Shown here piece by piece: positions 37,920 to 50,180 of a DNA stretch of 64,000 bases. The position numbers and the translations under genes are program-made. The stretch spans positions 13,092,521 to 13,156,520 of the forward strand of contig NC_061062.1 of the NCBI RefSeq assembly GCF_021917145.1. The letters are read 5' to 3'. The notes beneath the pieces were generated by a model. The model did not search any database. It saw only the letters and a program-made list of their open reading frames with translations, and was not told the DNA's origin. The DNA comes from Hypomesus transpacificus (Eukaryota; Chordata; Actinopteri; Osmeriformes; Osmeridae). The first letter of the stretch is position 1; each line of letters opens with the position of its first letter.

Positions 37920-40540
37920 TCATACGATCTAGTTTCTCTTTAACCTTTTGCACTATTAATAACCAGTTGATCATTGTCATACTTTCCTAAAGAGATCAAA
38001 AGTGGTGATGTGCTTCTCTGGTTACCACTTAGCACCCAGGATGTCTTCAGTTTTTGAGGTGGTTAGAAAATCAAAATGAAGGGAGTTTCCTGTATGTGTA
38101 TACATTTTTCCATAAGCAGACACCAGAATGCCTGCACACCCCTCAGATTAACCAGACATACACATGGGTGCCCTGATGTGAAGTGTTCACCTGGTTCCTT
38201 CGGGAGCACTTGTAGGGTGATACGTCTAGTGGACACAAGGGATAAGTGAGTATTTTCTGGGCCTTTCTGTGTGGAGTTCACATGTTTTGGAGTGTTCCTT
38301 TCACAAAGAACCCCAATGAAAACATGCAGAACAGGTTGCGTTCCTGCCCATGTCTCTGGCCAGGCATGAGGTGAGCTCTTGTACATCCTTGATGTAGCTG
38401 ACTGCTGCCCTTGGAGGGAGGACAACATGATGGGAAAATTAGGACATATTTCATTGGATGATACTTTTGCATGTATGTTACAAGTGCATGTGTGTTCCCA
38501 GTTTTGTGTGCGCATGTGTGTGTTACTACTGAGTGAAAAATGTTAGGTTATTTTTCACCAATAGAAACAGTAGGGGTTATAAGAGCCTTAATGGAGGGAG
38601 AGAGAGCGGGAAAGACATGCAGAAATTGGAATTGAACCCAGGCTGCTGCATCAGGGCCTTCTCCCATATTTAATGTGCTCACTGCAGTGAGCCATTGAGG
38701 CACCCAAAGGGATATTACATGACATTATTATCAGGGCTTTGTGGCTTTTTGGTCTCATGACTTTTTGTAAAATTTGGGAGTCATAGTTGCCTTTGCTCAC
38801 CAGTGCTGCAAGTGAATGACTCACTGACTCTGGGGCATACCCAGCGCATATCAGGGTTGAAGAAATGGGGACATCAATGTAGAAGCTCTGGGTTGTTTCA
38901 TGTCTAAATGGTGGGTGGGGAATGTTTTTGCAATTCCACCAATGCAGAATTGATGCTGAGCACAGGTCTATGTCCAAACATCTCACTTTAAACATTTCAA
39001 ACCTGAAACAGAAACGTCATGAGTGGATGCCTAATACATGAGCAATTGATTCCTACTGACTTTACTGTTGCTAGTGGTAATCCCTGAAAGCCTCCGTAGG
39101 CTTAACTGGGAACTGCGGACATCCAAGTCTGTATTGTCATACTGGTAGGACTCATTTGAAAACAGATGACAGTTGGTGGTTACATTTGGAATTGCAGGCC
39201 TGCGGAAAGAGACAGGGTTACACTTACCCCATCTAGTGGTTTAATTAATGTACTGTTCACACCAAGAGAGAATTACACAAAGCAAGCAAAGACCTAAAAC
39301 GTTAGTGTTTATTACCTCAATGTTTTGGTTGGCAGTCTAGTTTGGAATTAGCTGTCTGAAAGGAAAATATAAGTTATATCTCATGGCGTACATGATTGAA
39401 AGTACAAGGACTATGCAAACTGCGAAAAACTATGATAAATGGCAGCTGAAGTGCCCCTTTAGTTACAATTGTCTCTGTGTCAAGAGGGACATCCACTGAA
39501 TCTGTATTGTGTCTGAATAATTCAAATTTGTGTTACAGAGATTATGATATTCTCATATTCTCTCTCTCTCTCTCTCTCTTTCTCCCTCTCTCTCTCTTTC
39601 TCTCCTTTAGTTTTCTTCTCAACCACAGTGCTCTGGGTTGCTATGTGGTATAGATCAAATTCCACTTTGCACCACAAGATGGAGATATTTGAACACGTAT
39701 CGAACAATGCCTCAAAGCATTACTGGCCTAATGAAAACATTTACTTTTTTGGAAAATGTTATGGATACGTCTAATGTAATAACCTCCACAAAATGACCTT
39801 ACAAATAAAACGTAGACAGGAGAGATATTAATCTGTAATAAATGTATGGAACTCTCATTACAATACAATACACATTCCTCACATGTGGGGAAGGTTTTGC
39901 TGATGGGGACTAAACTACCTCCAACACTTTCTGGGTTACCCCTCTGTCCGTCCAGAGCTTTAAGGGAGCTATTGAGACACTGACATGCCACATCGTTCTG
40001 TCTTAGGTTGAGTGACAGTCATCACCTCATCTGACTTGTATGAGATTGTCCCAGGCTCTATCCGTTGGAGTGGGGTTGCAATTGACGCCAAGGGCCTCGC
40101 AGGTACTGTGTAGAAACAGGGCAAGGCTATGTGTGTCATATTTCTCTTGAGGGTCTGGCATGGGGGTGGGGGCACTTCATTGAATCCTGATGATCGATCA
40201 TCTTCTAAGTGAATGTGCAAATGTTTGCTCTACACGCTTATTCATATTATCACATTTGTGCCACATAATTCAACACATTACAGTCATATCACTTGTAGTT
40301 TGGGTAAGAAGCTCGCTTCAGATAAGGATTACTTTAAAGCAGACTCAACAAAGTAAATAATTCAACTATTGTTTAGTTACGTGCGCTCTTTGTCTTTAAA
40401 CTATTGTAAAAAGATGAGTGAAAAAGTAACGTTGGAGTTTTTTTCAAGAATTATAATATATTTGAGAATTGGCGAAGCGACATCTATTCAAATGTGTCAT
40501 TGTTCTAAAAAATACACAAATTATACTGCTGCCTCTTTAA
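37920..40540. other. Intergenic region between id3 and e2f2
   Basis: Unique, moderately AT-rich sequence with a few microsatellites (CT run at about 39560-39600). No exon, RNA gene or recognisable mobile element seen. Confidence 0.7.
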
Positions 40541-40700
40541 GGTTTGGCACGCCCAGATCCAACTGTTCTATGCAAATATTATGCGGACAAGGACAATCCG
40601 AACGTGCCGCTGGCCAACCAGGATCGAGTTCTAACCGCGGGAGATCTAAATTTCGCGGGACCAAGTTTGGCGGTAAAAAGTAATTCTTGTAAGCTCCCGT
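40540..40700 (+). promoter_or_regulatory. e2f2: Candidate e2f2 promoter with paired E2F-like sites
   Basis: TTTCGCGGGA (40651-40660) and TTTGGCGG (40666-40673) lie 15 bp apart in the same orientation, and both fit the E2F consensus TTTSGCG. An octamer-like ATGCAAAT is near 40572. No TATA box is evident. The sites are about 570 bases upstream of the e2f2 start codon. E2F2 is known to be autoregulated through E2F sites, so the position makes sense. The start site itself cannot be read from sequence. Confidence 0.6.
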
Positions 40701-41239
40701 TCTCTTTGAGTGACAAGCCAACCCTTGTAGCTGGACAGACAACGGCTACAGTCTCTGTTTCCGTAAACGAAGAATACTCGGTAATACCTGTGGAAAATCC
40801 TGCAACTCAAGAAGAAAACTTTTACATCTGCTGATTTTAGACTTTTTATATGTTGGACTGTTTATTTATTTGAGAATTCAGCTTAACGCAATATAACTCT
40901 GTATTTCTTTGGACAAAGGATAATATCGGTTTCCCTTTACAAGCAGCTGAATTGGATTCTTGCATCATAATATTTTTTACTGTGCGAAAGATAACTGTAG
41001 TGCATATTATATGTATGCATTTAGCACGGATAATATAAACAAAATAGCTGCTTTATGAAATTGCAGTTAAGTTTGAGAAAACAAAGTAGGCTATCCTTTG
41101 CCATAGGAAATAGCCTACAGCTCGTGAGCTAGTAACTCATCGAGTCCAGTCATACTCCTCGGTGTGCAACTAGAACAAACCCAGCAGTTTAATTGCAACG
41201 ATCTCTTCATTTTAGATCTCTTCATTTTAGTAAATCAAA

Positions 41240-44200
41240 ATGATCCGGATGCCCAAAGGCATTTCTCCTGCATCAGGTAGGGGGGCAACGGGACTGTCCT
41301 GCTCGCAAAAGAAAGTTCTTTCGGGAGTAAAGACAGACTTCTTCAACACCGGACTCTCGAGTCCACCGATGAGTTCGGTACCGACAGGTTACTTCACTCA
41401 GATATGCAACACCACAGCAGCGGAACAAAGGGCGAATTGCCTCTATGCAACCCCCCACGGACCTGAGGCCAAACCCATCAGAGCATCCTCCGGTCGACTC
41501 CCGGTAAAGACCCTGTTAAACAAAATATGTACCGACCACAGTAATATGTAACTGTATAGCATACAATGATGCTAATGTATTGTGTTCTAGCTAACTAGCA
41601 AGCAACTACAGTGTGGGCAGACTTTATTCTTCATTTCCATTGGTATGCATGCATTTTAGATTTTGTAGTCGCCTGACGTACTCTTAGATACAATATAGAG
41701 TAGTCAGTGTGCGTTTACGTGAATGAATGGGATAGTCATCTTTTTTTTGCGCTGCAAACGAGCGAGAAACTAGTTTTACTGTCTCCCTGACGTTTCTCCT
41801 CCCGCTGCCGCATCACAGCTGTAGCTGACCCCCCTCCCCCCCAGAAAGAATGGAAGGATGGTTGCTCTCAGTGGGGGGGGGGGGGGGGGGGGGGGGGAGC
41901 AATTCCCTTGGCTTATGTGTCCCACCACCTCTAGCACCATCATAGGGCTTAAGTTTGAACTTTTTGAGCAGAGGAGGAGAGATGTCATATATAGAAAGAA
42001 AAAGATAGAGTAACTGGTACTTTATTTCTCAAAAAAGCATTTTGCAGTAGTTCAGGGAGTTCCCTTCAGCTGTTGAACAATAACCACACCTAGCCTATCC
42101 AGTCAGCACCTGTTGGGTCATGTAAAGGCCGTCAATCTGTTTGTGTCTCTTTAGGGTCACCGCTGGACAACTGCTGTGTTGACCTGCATCTGTGTAACTT
42201 GTTGACCCTGGAATGTAAATCCTGCTGTGTGTTATGTTGTGCTGTGTGTATTTTAAATCTCCGCGTCCCATACTCGCCTGGTTACTACAGTCACATTTTT
42301 CAGGAGTTGTGAGGTATAACAAAATAAGCTACTTGTGATCTATTTGTCACGTGACCTTTCAGATTTAAGCCATGGCCCAGGAGCGGCCATCTTGTTTCAG
42401 CCTACACAATCTTCTCAGACCAGCTAAGCGTGTGTCAGGAGGGTGGGTTAGGAAGATGATGCAGAATACAGCCCCATGGACATCAAAAGATAATAACATA
42501 CACACCCAGTGTGTTTTCAGACTGATAGTTTGTGTGTGTGAATATATGTGTACAAGACGGAGGCTCTCATTCAACAGTCTGTATCAGTAAGACCCATTTG
42601 AACCATAGTGATAGGACACTAATGCAATTTTCATTATATTTTACCTACTCAAAAAGTAAATGAAACTGAATGTTTGACCCTGTTCTTAACTGTCATTCTC
42701 CATACTCCTGTCATTTCTTAACTACAATCATTAAACAACATCATGATTACAACAGGCTGTAAACAAACCAATTTCCCAAGTCCACCGGAAGGCTTATTCT
42801 GGTACTTCCTTGGAAAACCACAGAAAGAAAGATAGAAGAGAGACGTGTGTCAGAGAGAGAGAGAGAATCCATGTGAAAATAATCGTGGCAGGCGTGAAGA
42901 TTGGTTGGGGTTGTCGATTATGACTCTGCAGCCGTTTGTGTTTCCTGTATGGGTAAAAGTCCATGTTGATGAGAGTGTTTCTGTAAAAGGCAGCTACCAC
43001 TAGAACCATTTCACACCAAGTTGCCAACACTAGGCCTGACTGCCCTGATCCTATCCCCAGCCCCCAGACACCTACCAGAGACTTCCATTGGGGCTTTGCA
43101 TGGGGTGTTAGGGTGTGAGATTGCCCACTTAGTAAACTTGTTTGTAGGATCTGCTTATCTTGGTGCTCCATCTTCCTGCATTTCCCCCTTTGTCCAAGGC
43201 CCTCAAACATGCTTCCAACCCTGATGATTAGCATTTCAAAGTCCCCTTCCCCACTCTCCAGCTCCACAAACAACCAGCCCAAACTGACCAGCTCCTTCTC
43301 ACCACCTCCTTCTCTTCCTTTGGCCCCCTAACATTGTGTATGTTTGAAAGGTCAACTCTTTAATAGGTTGTACTGGAGAGGCATAAGGACACTCCCAGGA
43401 TATCAATGCTAACCCGGTTTAGGTTTTTCTAGGCATTAGGGTTTGATGAGTGAGATTTATGTGGGTGAGACTGCTCACACACATCTCATCTGACTGGGAC
43501 ATGTTCAATTCCTGTGAAATATAGACAGTGAAATATTCCAAAGCAAATACGGAGAGACTGGGGGAAAGAGAAATATGGGGAAAGAGCGTGGGAGGGAGAG
43601 AGAGATATAAAGAATGGTGGAGACACTGACTTACATAGCTGGACTCACGTGTGTCTGGGTGTGACCTGGGTGACACCATATTGTCTGTATGTTGCAACAA
43701 TAACTAATTTATGTGTGCTTTGAAGTAGAGAGGGAGGGCTCAGAATTAGTTTCAGACATACGGTAATATTCTGTCAATTGCAGTAGTTGGGTATGTTTCT
43801 CTGATCAAGGAGTTTGTACATACAGTTGTGTGTGTGTGTGTTCAGTATTCAGCGGTTGAATCTGTTTTCTCAGCATGGTTGGCTTACTGTGGGACAGACA
43901 GGACATGTCTTTTCTCTGAGGCTGTGTTTGCACAGTGTTGACACAGCCTGGGAGCTCTCATTCAGACAGTGAGGCCTCCCCGCAGTTTTCTCACCAACAG
44001 CTGCAGGGCACAACGACAGACACTGGTGCAGGAAGTAAGTCCCTTTCTGCTTCAGTCAGCAACCAACACAAGTAATAAATACAACTATTCTGAACTGTCT
44101 GTATTGGTCCCAAATACTGGAGCTAGGAGATCTGGTCAATAGGATGGAGACAGACCTAGCTGCATGGAGAAAATTGTTGAAAGCGAAAATAAACCTCCAC

Positions 44201-47200
44201 CGTCTGTGCTTTCTGTATTTGACACTTGGGCTAATTCAGCGAGTTGTGATTGGACGACAAAAGATCCTGATCCCCCCAGAGAGGTCTGAATGGAGTGGTG
44301 ACAATTTTCTTGTTCATTCCGTCCCCTCCTTCTTCCCCAGGGCAGAGTAGCTGATTTACTCCTGCCTGACCACAGACTGGGGTTGTGTCTCCAAAACTGT
44401 GGTTGAACAGGTTTCCAAGTGAACGGGTCATTACACGTCAACTGTAGAGTGTGTATGTAAAGTACCATACAGGACACCTATTTCCTGTAGCTCTCATTAC
44501 CATTGAAGTGAAAGTGGAATGTGCGAGCAGTGGAAGCATTGGCACGTCTCTGCTTTCAACACACACACACAAGCACACAGACACACAGACATACACACAC
44601 ACACACCACCTGCTGCTATGTCCCAGATGTCGTTCCTAACAGGTGGACTTGTCACAGAGGACACTGGGACAATGGTCTCTCCCCCCCCCCCCTTTTTTCC
44701 ACTCTCCTTTTCACACTCATACCATTTTCCTTTCTCTCAGATTTGCTGAAGCACAAATCTACAACTGAAAGAAACTACATTTCTTTGTTCTGTGTGGTTC
44801 TGTCGTTCTGTCCTTATTGAGCCATGCCTAGAATTTATTCCAGCGTTCATAATAGTCGCTAGTGTAAGGGATAGACAGATAGGACCTCATTGACAGGATT
44901 AATCTTCTGGGTTAAGACATGTGTTGCCCTTAGCTATGCATTCACAGCATGTGCTGAATAACCCTAGTCATCATGCTGAAGCAGAGCATAGTCTCATTGG
45001 ACGTGTGTGTGTGTGCTGAGGGAAAGGGGGGTCTAGGGCGTACTAGAATGGTGTTTGTGGGTCACATGGGGGGTAAAAAGTAGTGTTCACATGGTAAAAA
45101 GTAGTGTTTTTACCGTGTCACTAACTCAGAGGTAGAGGAGGGTGGTGAAGTAAGGATGGAGAGAGGGACGGAGAGGAAGGTGTGAGGTGAACTGTGCCCC
45201 CCCCCACACACACACACACTCACCACATCCTACCATCAAGTGCTAATTAGCCGGCACCGTCTGGATGAAATCCTACACCTTGTAAGATCACTCAACCGTG
45301 TGTAGGCAGAAGTAGAGCTTCAGGTGTGTGTGTGTGTGTCTGTGACTAGGTGTGATGGCTCTGATCTGAGAATATGTCGATCATGTGTCCTACAAGTTAA
45401 CGCGTGGGTAAGTGTGTGTGTGTGTGCGGACGTATGATGTATTAAGGATTACAGGCAGGTGACCAATGGATTGAAGCCGTCTCGTGGCAGCAGTGTGTGA
45501 GGCAGGAATGTGGCAGCCTGCCTGTGTGTTCTTGAAAGACAGAGAGAAGAAAGGAGAGAACGAGAGAAAGAGGGAGGTCGAGGAAGGGGGAGAAATGCAG
45601 GCCGAGGGGAAGAGGGGAGTTGTTGAGTGAGTCCAGGGATATCCTGGCGTTTGGCGGGCGAGGGTCGGGAGGTGGTCCCATACACATGCACACACACTAG
45701 CCCCCCCCCCCCCCCCCCCCCCCCCAACCCCCTCTTGAAGCACTTGAAAATGTGTGAGGGTGCTTTGTTCTAGATCTTGAGGTCCTCTGCTACATTTACA
45801 ACCCGGTACTTTTCAACAGCACCTACGAATGCCCTTTCTCTCCTTAGCACAGATGTGACAGTGCTGTGGATGGGCTGGGCTCACTCTATAGGCCTCCTCT
45901 ACCACACACATGATCTATAGCTCTATGGGGCCATGTTAAAGGTCAAAAGGGCTTGTTAAGTATTCAGACACACAAGAGCCAGTTTCTACAGGCTATAGCT
46001 GGGATATTATGCCATAGGCCTCAGCTCCTTTCCAACACCTTATACTCTTATTCAAAACTCTCTCAAGGCCAAGAAAGGACATTGTATTGTTTTCACTTTA
46101 GTCAAAGCCAGTCAAAGCCATCAAATGCTAAGGTTATACCATGTTCCCTGAACCAGTGTCAGCCTAACTCTGTTGGGCGTGGTAATCTCTAGTCAGTTCA
46201 ATTCAAAGGAACTTACAAGACTAACAAGTATTTTACCTTGTCAAATTTCCAGGGAGATGAAATGTATTGAGCGCTACACCGACATGCTCTCATAAAAGCC
46301 CTGCATCTTTGTCGCCCCCTGCAGGCCAAGAGAAAGCTGGACCTGGAGGATCCTCTGTACCTGCCAGACTTTAGGACACCAAAGGGCAAGAGCAGCGCTG
46401 CGGCCAGGATCCCAAGCCCCCACAGTGAGTATCTGTCTGTCTGTCTGTCTGTTTATGTACTTCTACTACTTCTGATTTCTCACCCTGCCACGTCTTCATG
46501 TTCTACATAACTCCAGTCCCCCGCCCAACCACAAATCCTCCTCTTGTGTCACTTCCCCTCAGCCCCTAAGTCTCCGGGTGAGCGCACGCGCTACGACACC
46601 TCCCTGGGTCTGCTGACTAAGAAGTTTGTGGGCCTGCTCAGCGAGTCGCCAGACGGGGTTCTGGATCTGAACTGGGCTACCGAGGTGCTGGAGGTCCAGA
46701 AGCGACGCATCTATGACATCACCAACGTTCTAGAAGGAGTCCAGCTTATCCGCAAGAAGTCCAAGAACAACATTCAGTGGATGTAAGTAGACCATTTACA
46801 TTTAGTCATTTAGCAGTCTTATCTAGAGCGACGTACAGTAGGTACAGGGACATTCCCCCCCGAGGCAAGTAGGGTGAAGTGCCTTGCCCAAGGACACAAC
46901 GTCATTTGGTGTGGCCGGGAATCGAACTGGCAACCTTCAGATTACTAGTCCGATTCCCTCACCGCTCAGCCACCTGACTCCCTAGACCAGACAGGAAAAC
47001 CTATCATAGACACCCCATGCCCTGGCGGAGAACTTTCAAGTGACCTAGGAGTTTGACATCTTTGAGACCTTTCTTTGGTTATGATTCAGAGGTGGATCTA
47101 TCTGACTGAGGGTGTGTGCTTTTCGTCCAGGGTGGGTGGTGTGTTTGAGGGGTCCGCAGGCGGAGGGGAGAAGGCACGGTCGCTGAAGAGAGAGCTGGCG

Positions 47201-48355
47201 GACCTGGACAGAGCGGAGCACGCTCTGGATGATCTGATCCAGTCTAGCAGCACCCAACTCAAACAGCTCACAGAGCACAAAGACAACCAGAGATATCCTT
47301 TCAGTCCGAAAACTGCTTCCGCATCCCCATGTATGGTCTTTATGCCTGTCTGTCTGAGTCTGTATGTTTGCGTGTGTTCATCGTGTTCACCTGGACATGT
47401 GTCGGCTGTTCCGGTTGGTCTACATTCCTTGACTCTGCCCCACATTAGGTTATGTGACCTATCAGGACATTCGTTCCATTAGCAGTCTGCAGGACCAGAC
47501 GGTCATTGCTGTCAAGGCCCCCTCTGAAACCAAGTTGGAAGTTCCTGAATCTCCGGGGGTGTGTAAAGATCTCAATATAATTTTTGTTGTTGTCTAGGAC
47601 TAGGTTCAATCCATGTCTGGGAAACTGGGCGTAGATTTTTCATACTAATCCTAAACCCTTCCTCCCTATTCTCTTCCAGGGCTCTCTCCAGATATACCTG
47701 AAGAGTAAGAACGGGCCTATTGAGGTGTACCTCTGTCCTGAGGAGGGTCTGGAGGATGCCAGTCCCGTCAAGAGCACTTCCACCCCCAGGAAGGACTACC
47801 CTAGCCCCCACCCTCAACCTCTGGGAACCCCTGCCACCCCCACCATGGCAGCATCCAACTACACTGTCAAAGAGGAACCTATGGAAGGTAAGCTTTTTGG
47901 GGGCCGTAGTGAGGGACAGTGTTTGGTAGGCCTTATTATTAAAGTTGATAGTATTCGTTTTTTAGACACGTCTTAACTGTTCTTGAGTAGTATGGGACTA
48001 ATCCTCTCGTCTCCTTTTCTCTTTTCCCCACTCCTCTCTTTTCCTCTCCACAGCTGCCCTCACCGGACCTCGTCCCCTGCCTCCCCCCAGCACCCCCGGC
48101 AGCAGTGCCCTCCCGCCCCCCAGCGGGAGCAGCTCTCTGCTGGACGTGGAGGGCCTCCTGGGTCTGCCCCCCAGTCTGCTGCAGATCACAGAGGACCAGC
48201 TCCCCGGCCCCTCTTACACCCCCGACCCCAACGCCCCATTCGTCAGCTTCTCCCCACCCCTCGACCAAGACGACTACCTCTGGGGCCTGGAAGACGGAGA
48301 GGGCGTGTCTGACTTCTTCAATACCTATGACCTGGGGGATTTACTTCGTAGCTGA
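41240..48355 (+). CDS. e2f2: Transcription factor E2F2
   Basis: Sequence-specific activator of S-phase genes. It dimerises with DP and is restrained by pRB. Coding exons: 41240-41503, 46325-46424, 46563-46782, 47131-47292, 47444-47558, 47680-47887 and 48054-48355. They join in frame to 456 residues (human about 437). Exon 1 carries [10 protein letters not shown], an E2F1-3 N-terminal motif. The cyclin A-binding [10 protein letters not shown] crosses the exon 1/2 junction. The winged-helix DNA-binding domain spans about residues 130-195 ([25 protein letters not shown]). Then come the dimerisation helix, the marked box (YVTYQDIR...[17 protein letters not shown]) and the C-terminal pRB-binding segment ([17 protein letters not shown]). 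Intron 4 is a U12-type AT-AC intron. A GT-AG alternative for it would break homology. The order id3-e2f2 matches human. Confidence 0.96.
41873..41897. repeat. Poly-G run (25 G)
   Basis: A homopolymer of 25 G on the + strand inside e2f2 intron 1. The length may be affected by sequencing. Confidence 0.85.
45701..45725. repeat. Poly-C run (25 C)
   Basis: A homopolymer of 25 C in the same intron, complementary to the G run 3.8 kb upstream. Confidence 0.85.
46794..46984 (-). mobile_element. tRNA-derived SINE in e2f2 intron 3
   Basis: On the minus strand it reads GGTGGCTGAGCGG (A-box-like TRGCNNAGYNGG), then AGTTCGATTCCCGG (B-box-like), a body with TTGGGCAAGGCACTTC and a tail ending CTAAATGACTAAATGTAAATG-like. 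It begins 11 bases after the exon 3 donor, antisense to e2f2. It is nearly the same as the copies at 25224 and 53399. Confidence 0.88.
47293..47443 (+). other. e2f2: U12-type AT-AC intron (e2f2 intron 4)
   Basis: Donor ATATCCTTTC at 47293, branch-point motif TTCCTTGAC at 47425-47433 (probable branch A at 47432) and 3' end CCCCAC at 47443, 11 bases after the branch A. All three match minor-spliceosome consensus. Splicing here joins AG to A and yields [11 protein letters not shown], matching the E2F family [12 protein letters not shown]12 introns are known in E2F genes. Confidence 0.93.
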
Positions 48356-50180
48356 GATAGAGTGAGGGAGCGCGATGGAGAGGGATTCATGGGAATGCAT
48401 CTGATAGAGTGGGATTGATGAAGAAGGGGAGGATGCGACAGAAGGAACGGGGAGGGATGGAGGAATGAGCAATGTAGACTTTACACTATAAAGCCATGCT
48501 TTGCTTTAGCCATGTGTATTTGATGTCAGTGAGGCGTTGCCTCTAAATTCTTCATGCAAAATGTATATATTTGGGGTTCAGGGGGAGGGGAGGGCTGCAT
48601 GCACTGTCCAGTCTTCAAAGCTGTTAATGTGATTAATTTGTAAATGACAGGTGGCTTGTTACGGTCTAGTGTGCTAACTGATAAGACATAGCAGCCATCT
48701 TTTATGCATATCAAATAATATAGCTGGGGCATGTGGGAGGAATTGGGTGTTTACATTGAAAACCTCAAATCTCAGGAATTCTTATGCTCTTTTATTTTCC
48801 AAAGTCAACATGTTTTCTCCACTGTTTGACCATCAGCCTCTTTGGCAATGTATCATGTCAGCTTTAACTCAGTGGCTTCACAGGGTGGTATCCATGCTTG
48901 TGAAGTATGTTACCACCCAGGTGTAAGATACCAGGGATCACATTGAACCTGTTCAGGAACAACTCCACCAGCCCTTCAGTCCTCAACACTTGCTAACATC
49001 TGACGGGATAGGACAATGCCTCAACAACCTCTTCTCTGATAGATGGAATTTCCACCATTTATACTTCTCCTACTCTGTCATATCTTAATGTGTAGAGGGT
49101 TGTGGCTGGCTGCAGTTTCTCCATAGGTCTGTGGTTTATGTGGTGTATTTTCCCACTGAATCTAAGGTATTGTAAAGTATTTCATAGCTGGTTGTATGGA
49201 TAAGGTCCTCCTCTCAGACATGATCTGGTTGTCCAGGTGAAACACAAAGGTTCACAGCTGACCAGGCAGGATTTTACTGTTGCTATATTATCAACGTGTG
49301 TATGGGTAACGTCACAGATCATGACCTTGTATGGATCCATCAATCAAAGTTATGTGAAGTCACCATATCTACCTAGTCTTTGATCCTTTGCTAACCAGGG
49401 ACATCAAATTTGGCAGCTAAGTTTTTATTTTTTTTAACTTCTCTGTCTATCAATGTGAATTTGTATACAATTTATATATTTTTTGCGTTGAATAACTTGA
49501 GTATTAAATTGCTATATATTTCAAAGGAAATCATTCCGTAAGTGTAAAACAGTAATATGCAAACACCTGGTTCAAATGTGTTGTGTTTCCGGGAGTCAAT
49601 TTTGAGTCATTTTGTCTCCCTCTGCAGTTGAAATTGATGAATTGTTCGATTTGAACCCTCCCCATGCATCCATGGAGAACTTTTTTTCTTTTCTAATGAA
49701 CACTTTCCCCAATATGTGTGGTAGATTAAACTAGGTAAACAAAGGGCAGAAGAATCACCCTCAATGTCTCAAAAGCTGTGAGCCCTTTTTGAGACATAAC
49801 TATAGAACTGTTTTCTAGACGTTTCAGAGATGGGATTACAGTTGAGCTCCTTGCCAGTCTGTTTCTGTCTTTACCCTGTGATGCGGGTGAGGTCAAAATG
49901 TCCTGTCCTAACAAAACTTGAAATTGTGTGTGTGCGTGTGTATTTGAAAATAGATGAGTGATTTAAGGTGTAGATTAGAAATTCTGAATTAAGAAAATGT
50001 ATTTTTTCCAATAAGCATTATTTTTTTGTACCTGTACAGAATTATTTTGTATTTATACTTTTTTTCCTGAATAGAATTGAAAAGTTGATGAGGACCTCGG
50101 TTTAGAAACAAAACGATTGCATCTGTGACATGAGCACTTAATATTTTGTAATATTGTGTGGTCTGTTTGAATTGAATAAA
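48356..50180 (+). other. e2f2: e2f2 3' untranslated region
   Basis: The first well-placed AATAAA after the stop is at 50175-50180, implying a 3'UTR of about 1.8 kb. It is increasingly AT-rich, with several ATTTTT stretches. No other gene signal. E2F2 transcripts are known to have long 3'UTRs. Confidence 0.65.

Larger units (their letters stand above)
41504..46324 (+). other. e2f2: Intron 1 of e2f2
   Basis: A 4.8 kb intron between GGTAAAG donor and CCCTGCAG acceptor, phase 0. It holds a 25-G homopolymer (41873-41897) and a 25-C homopolymer (45701-45725), CA tracts near 44562-44607 and 45208-45222, and GT tracts. I see no nested gene. Confidence 0.9.

Noticed and set aside
40544..40834. A 96-codon + frame upstream of e2f2
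   Set aside because: It overlaps the E2F-like sites and probably the e2f2 leader. No similarity recognised and not in frame continuity with e2f2.
46905..46975. A tRNA gene on the minus strand
   Set aside because: A-box- and B-box-like motifs are present, but they belong to a repeated SINE found at least three times here and the cloverleaf is not complete.
47293..47482. Read-through of e2f2 exon 4 to a GT donor at about 47332
   Set aside because: It would insert unrelated residues in the marked box. The AT-AC U12 intron restores the family sequence exactly.
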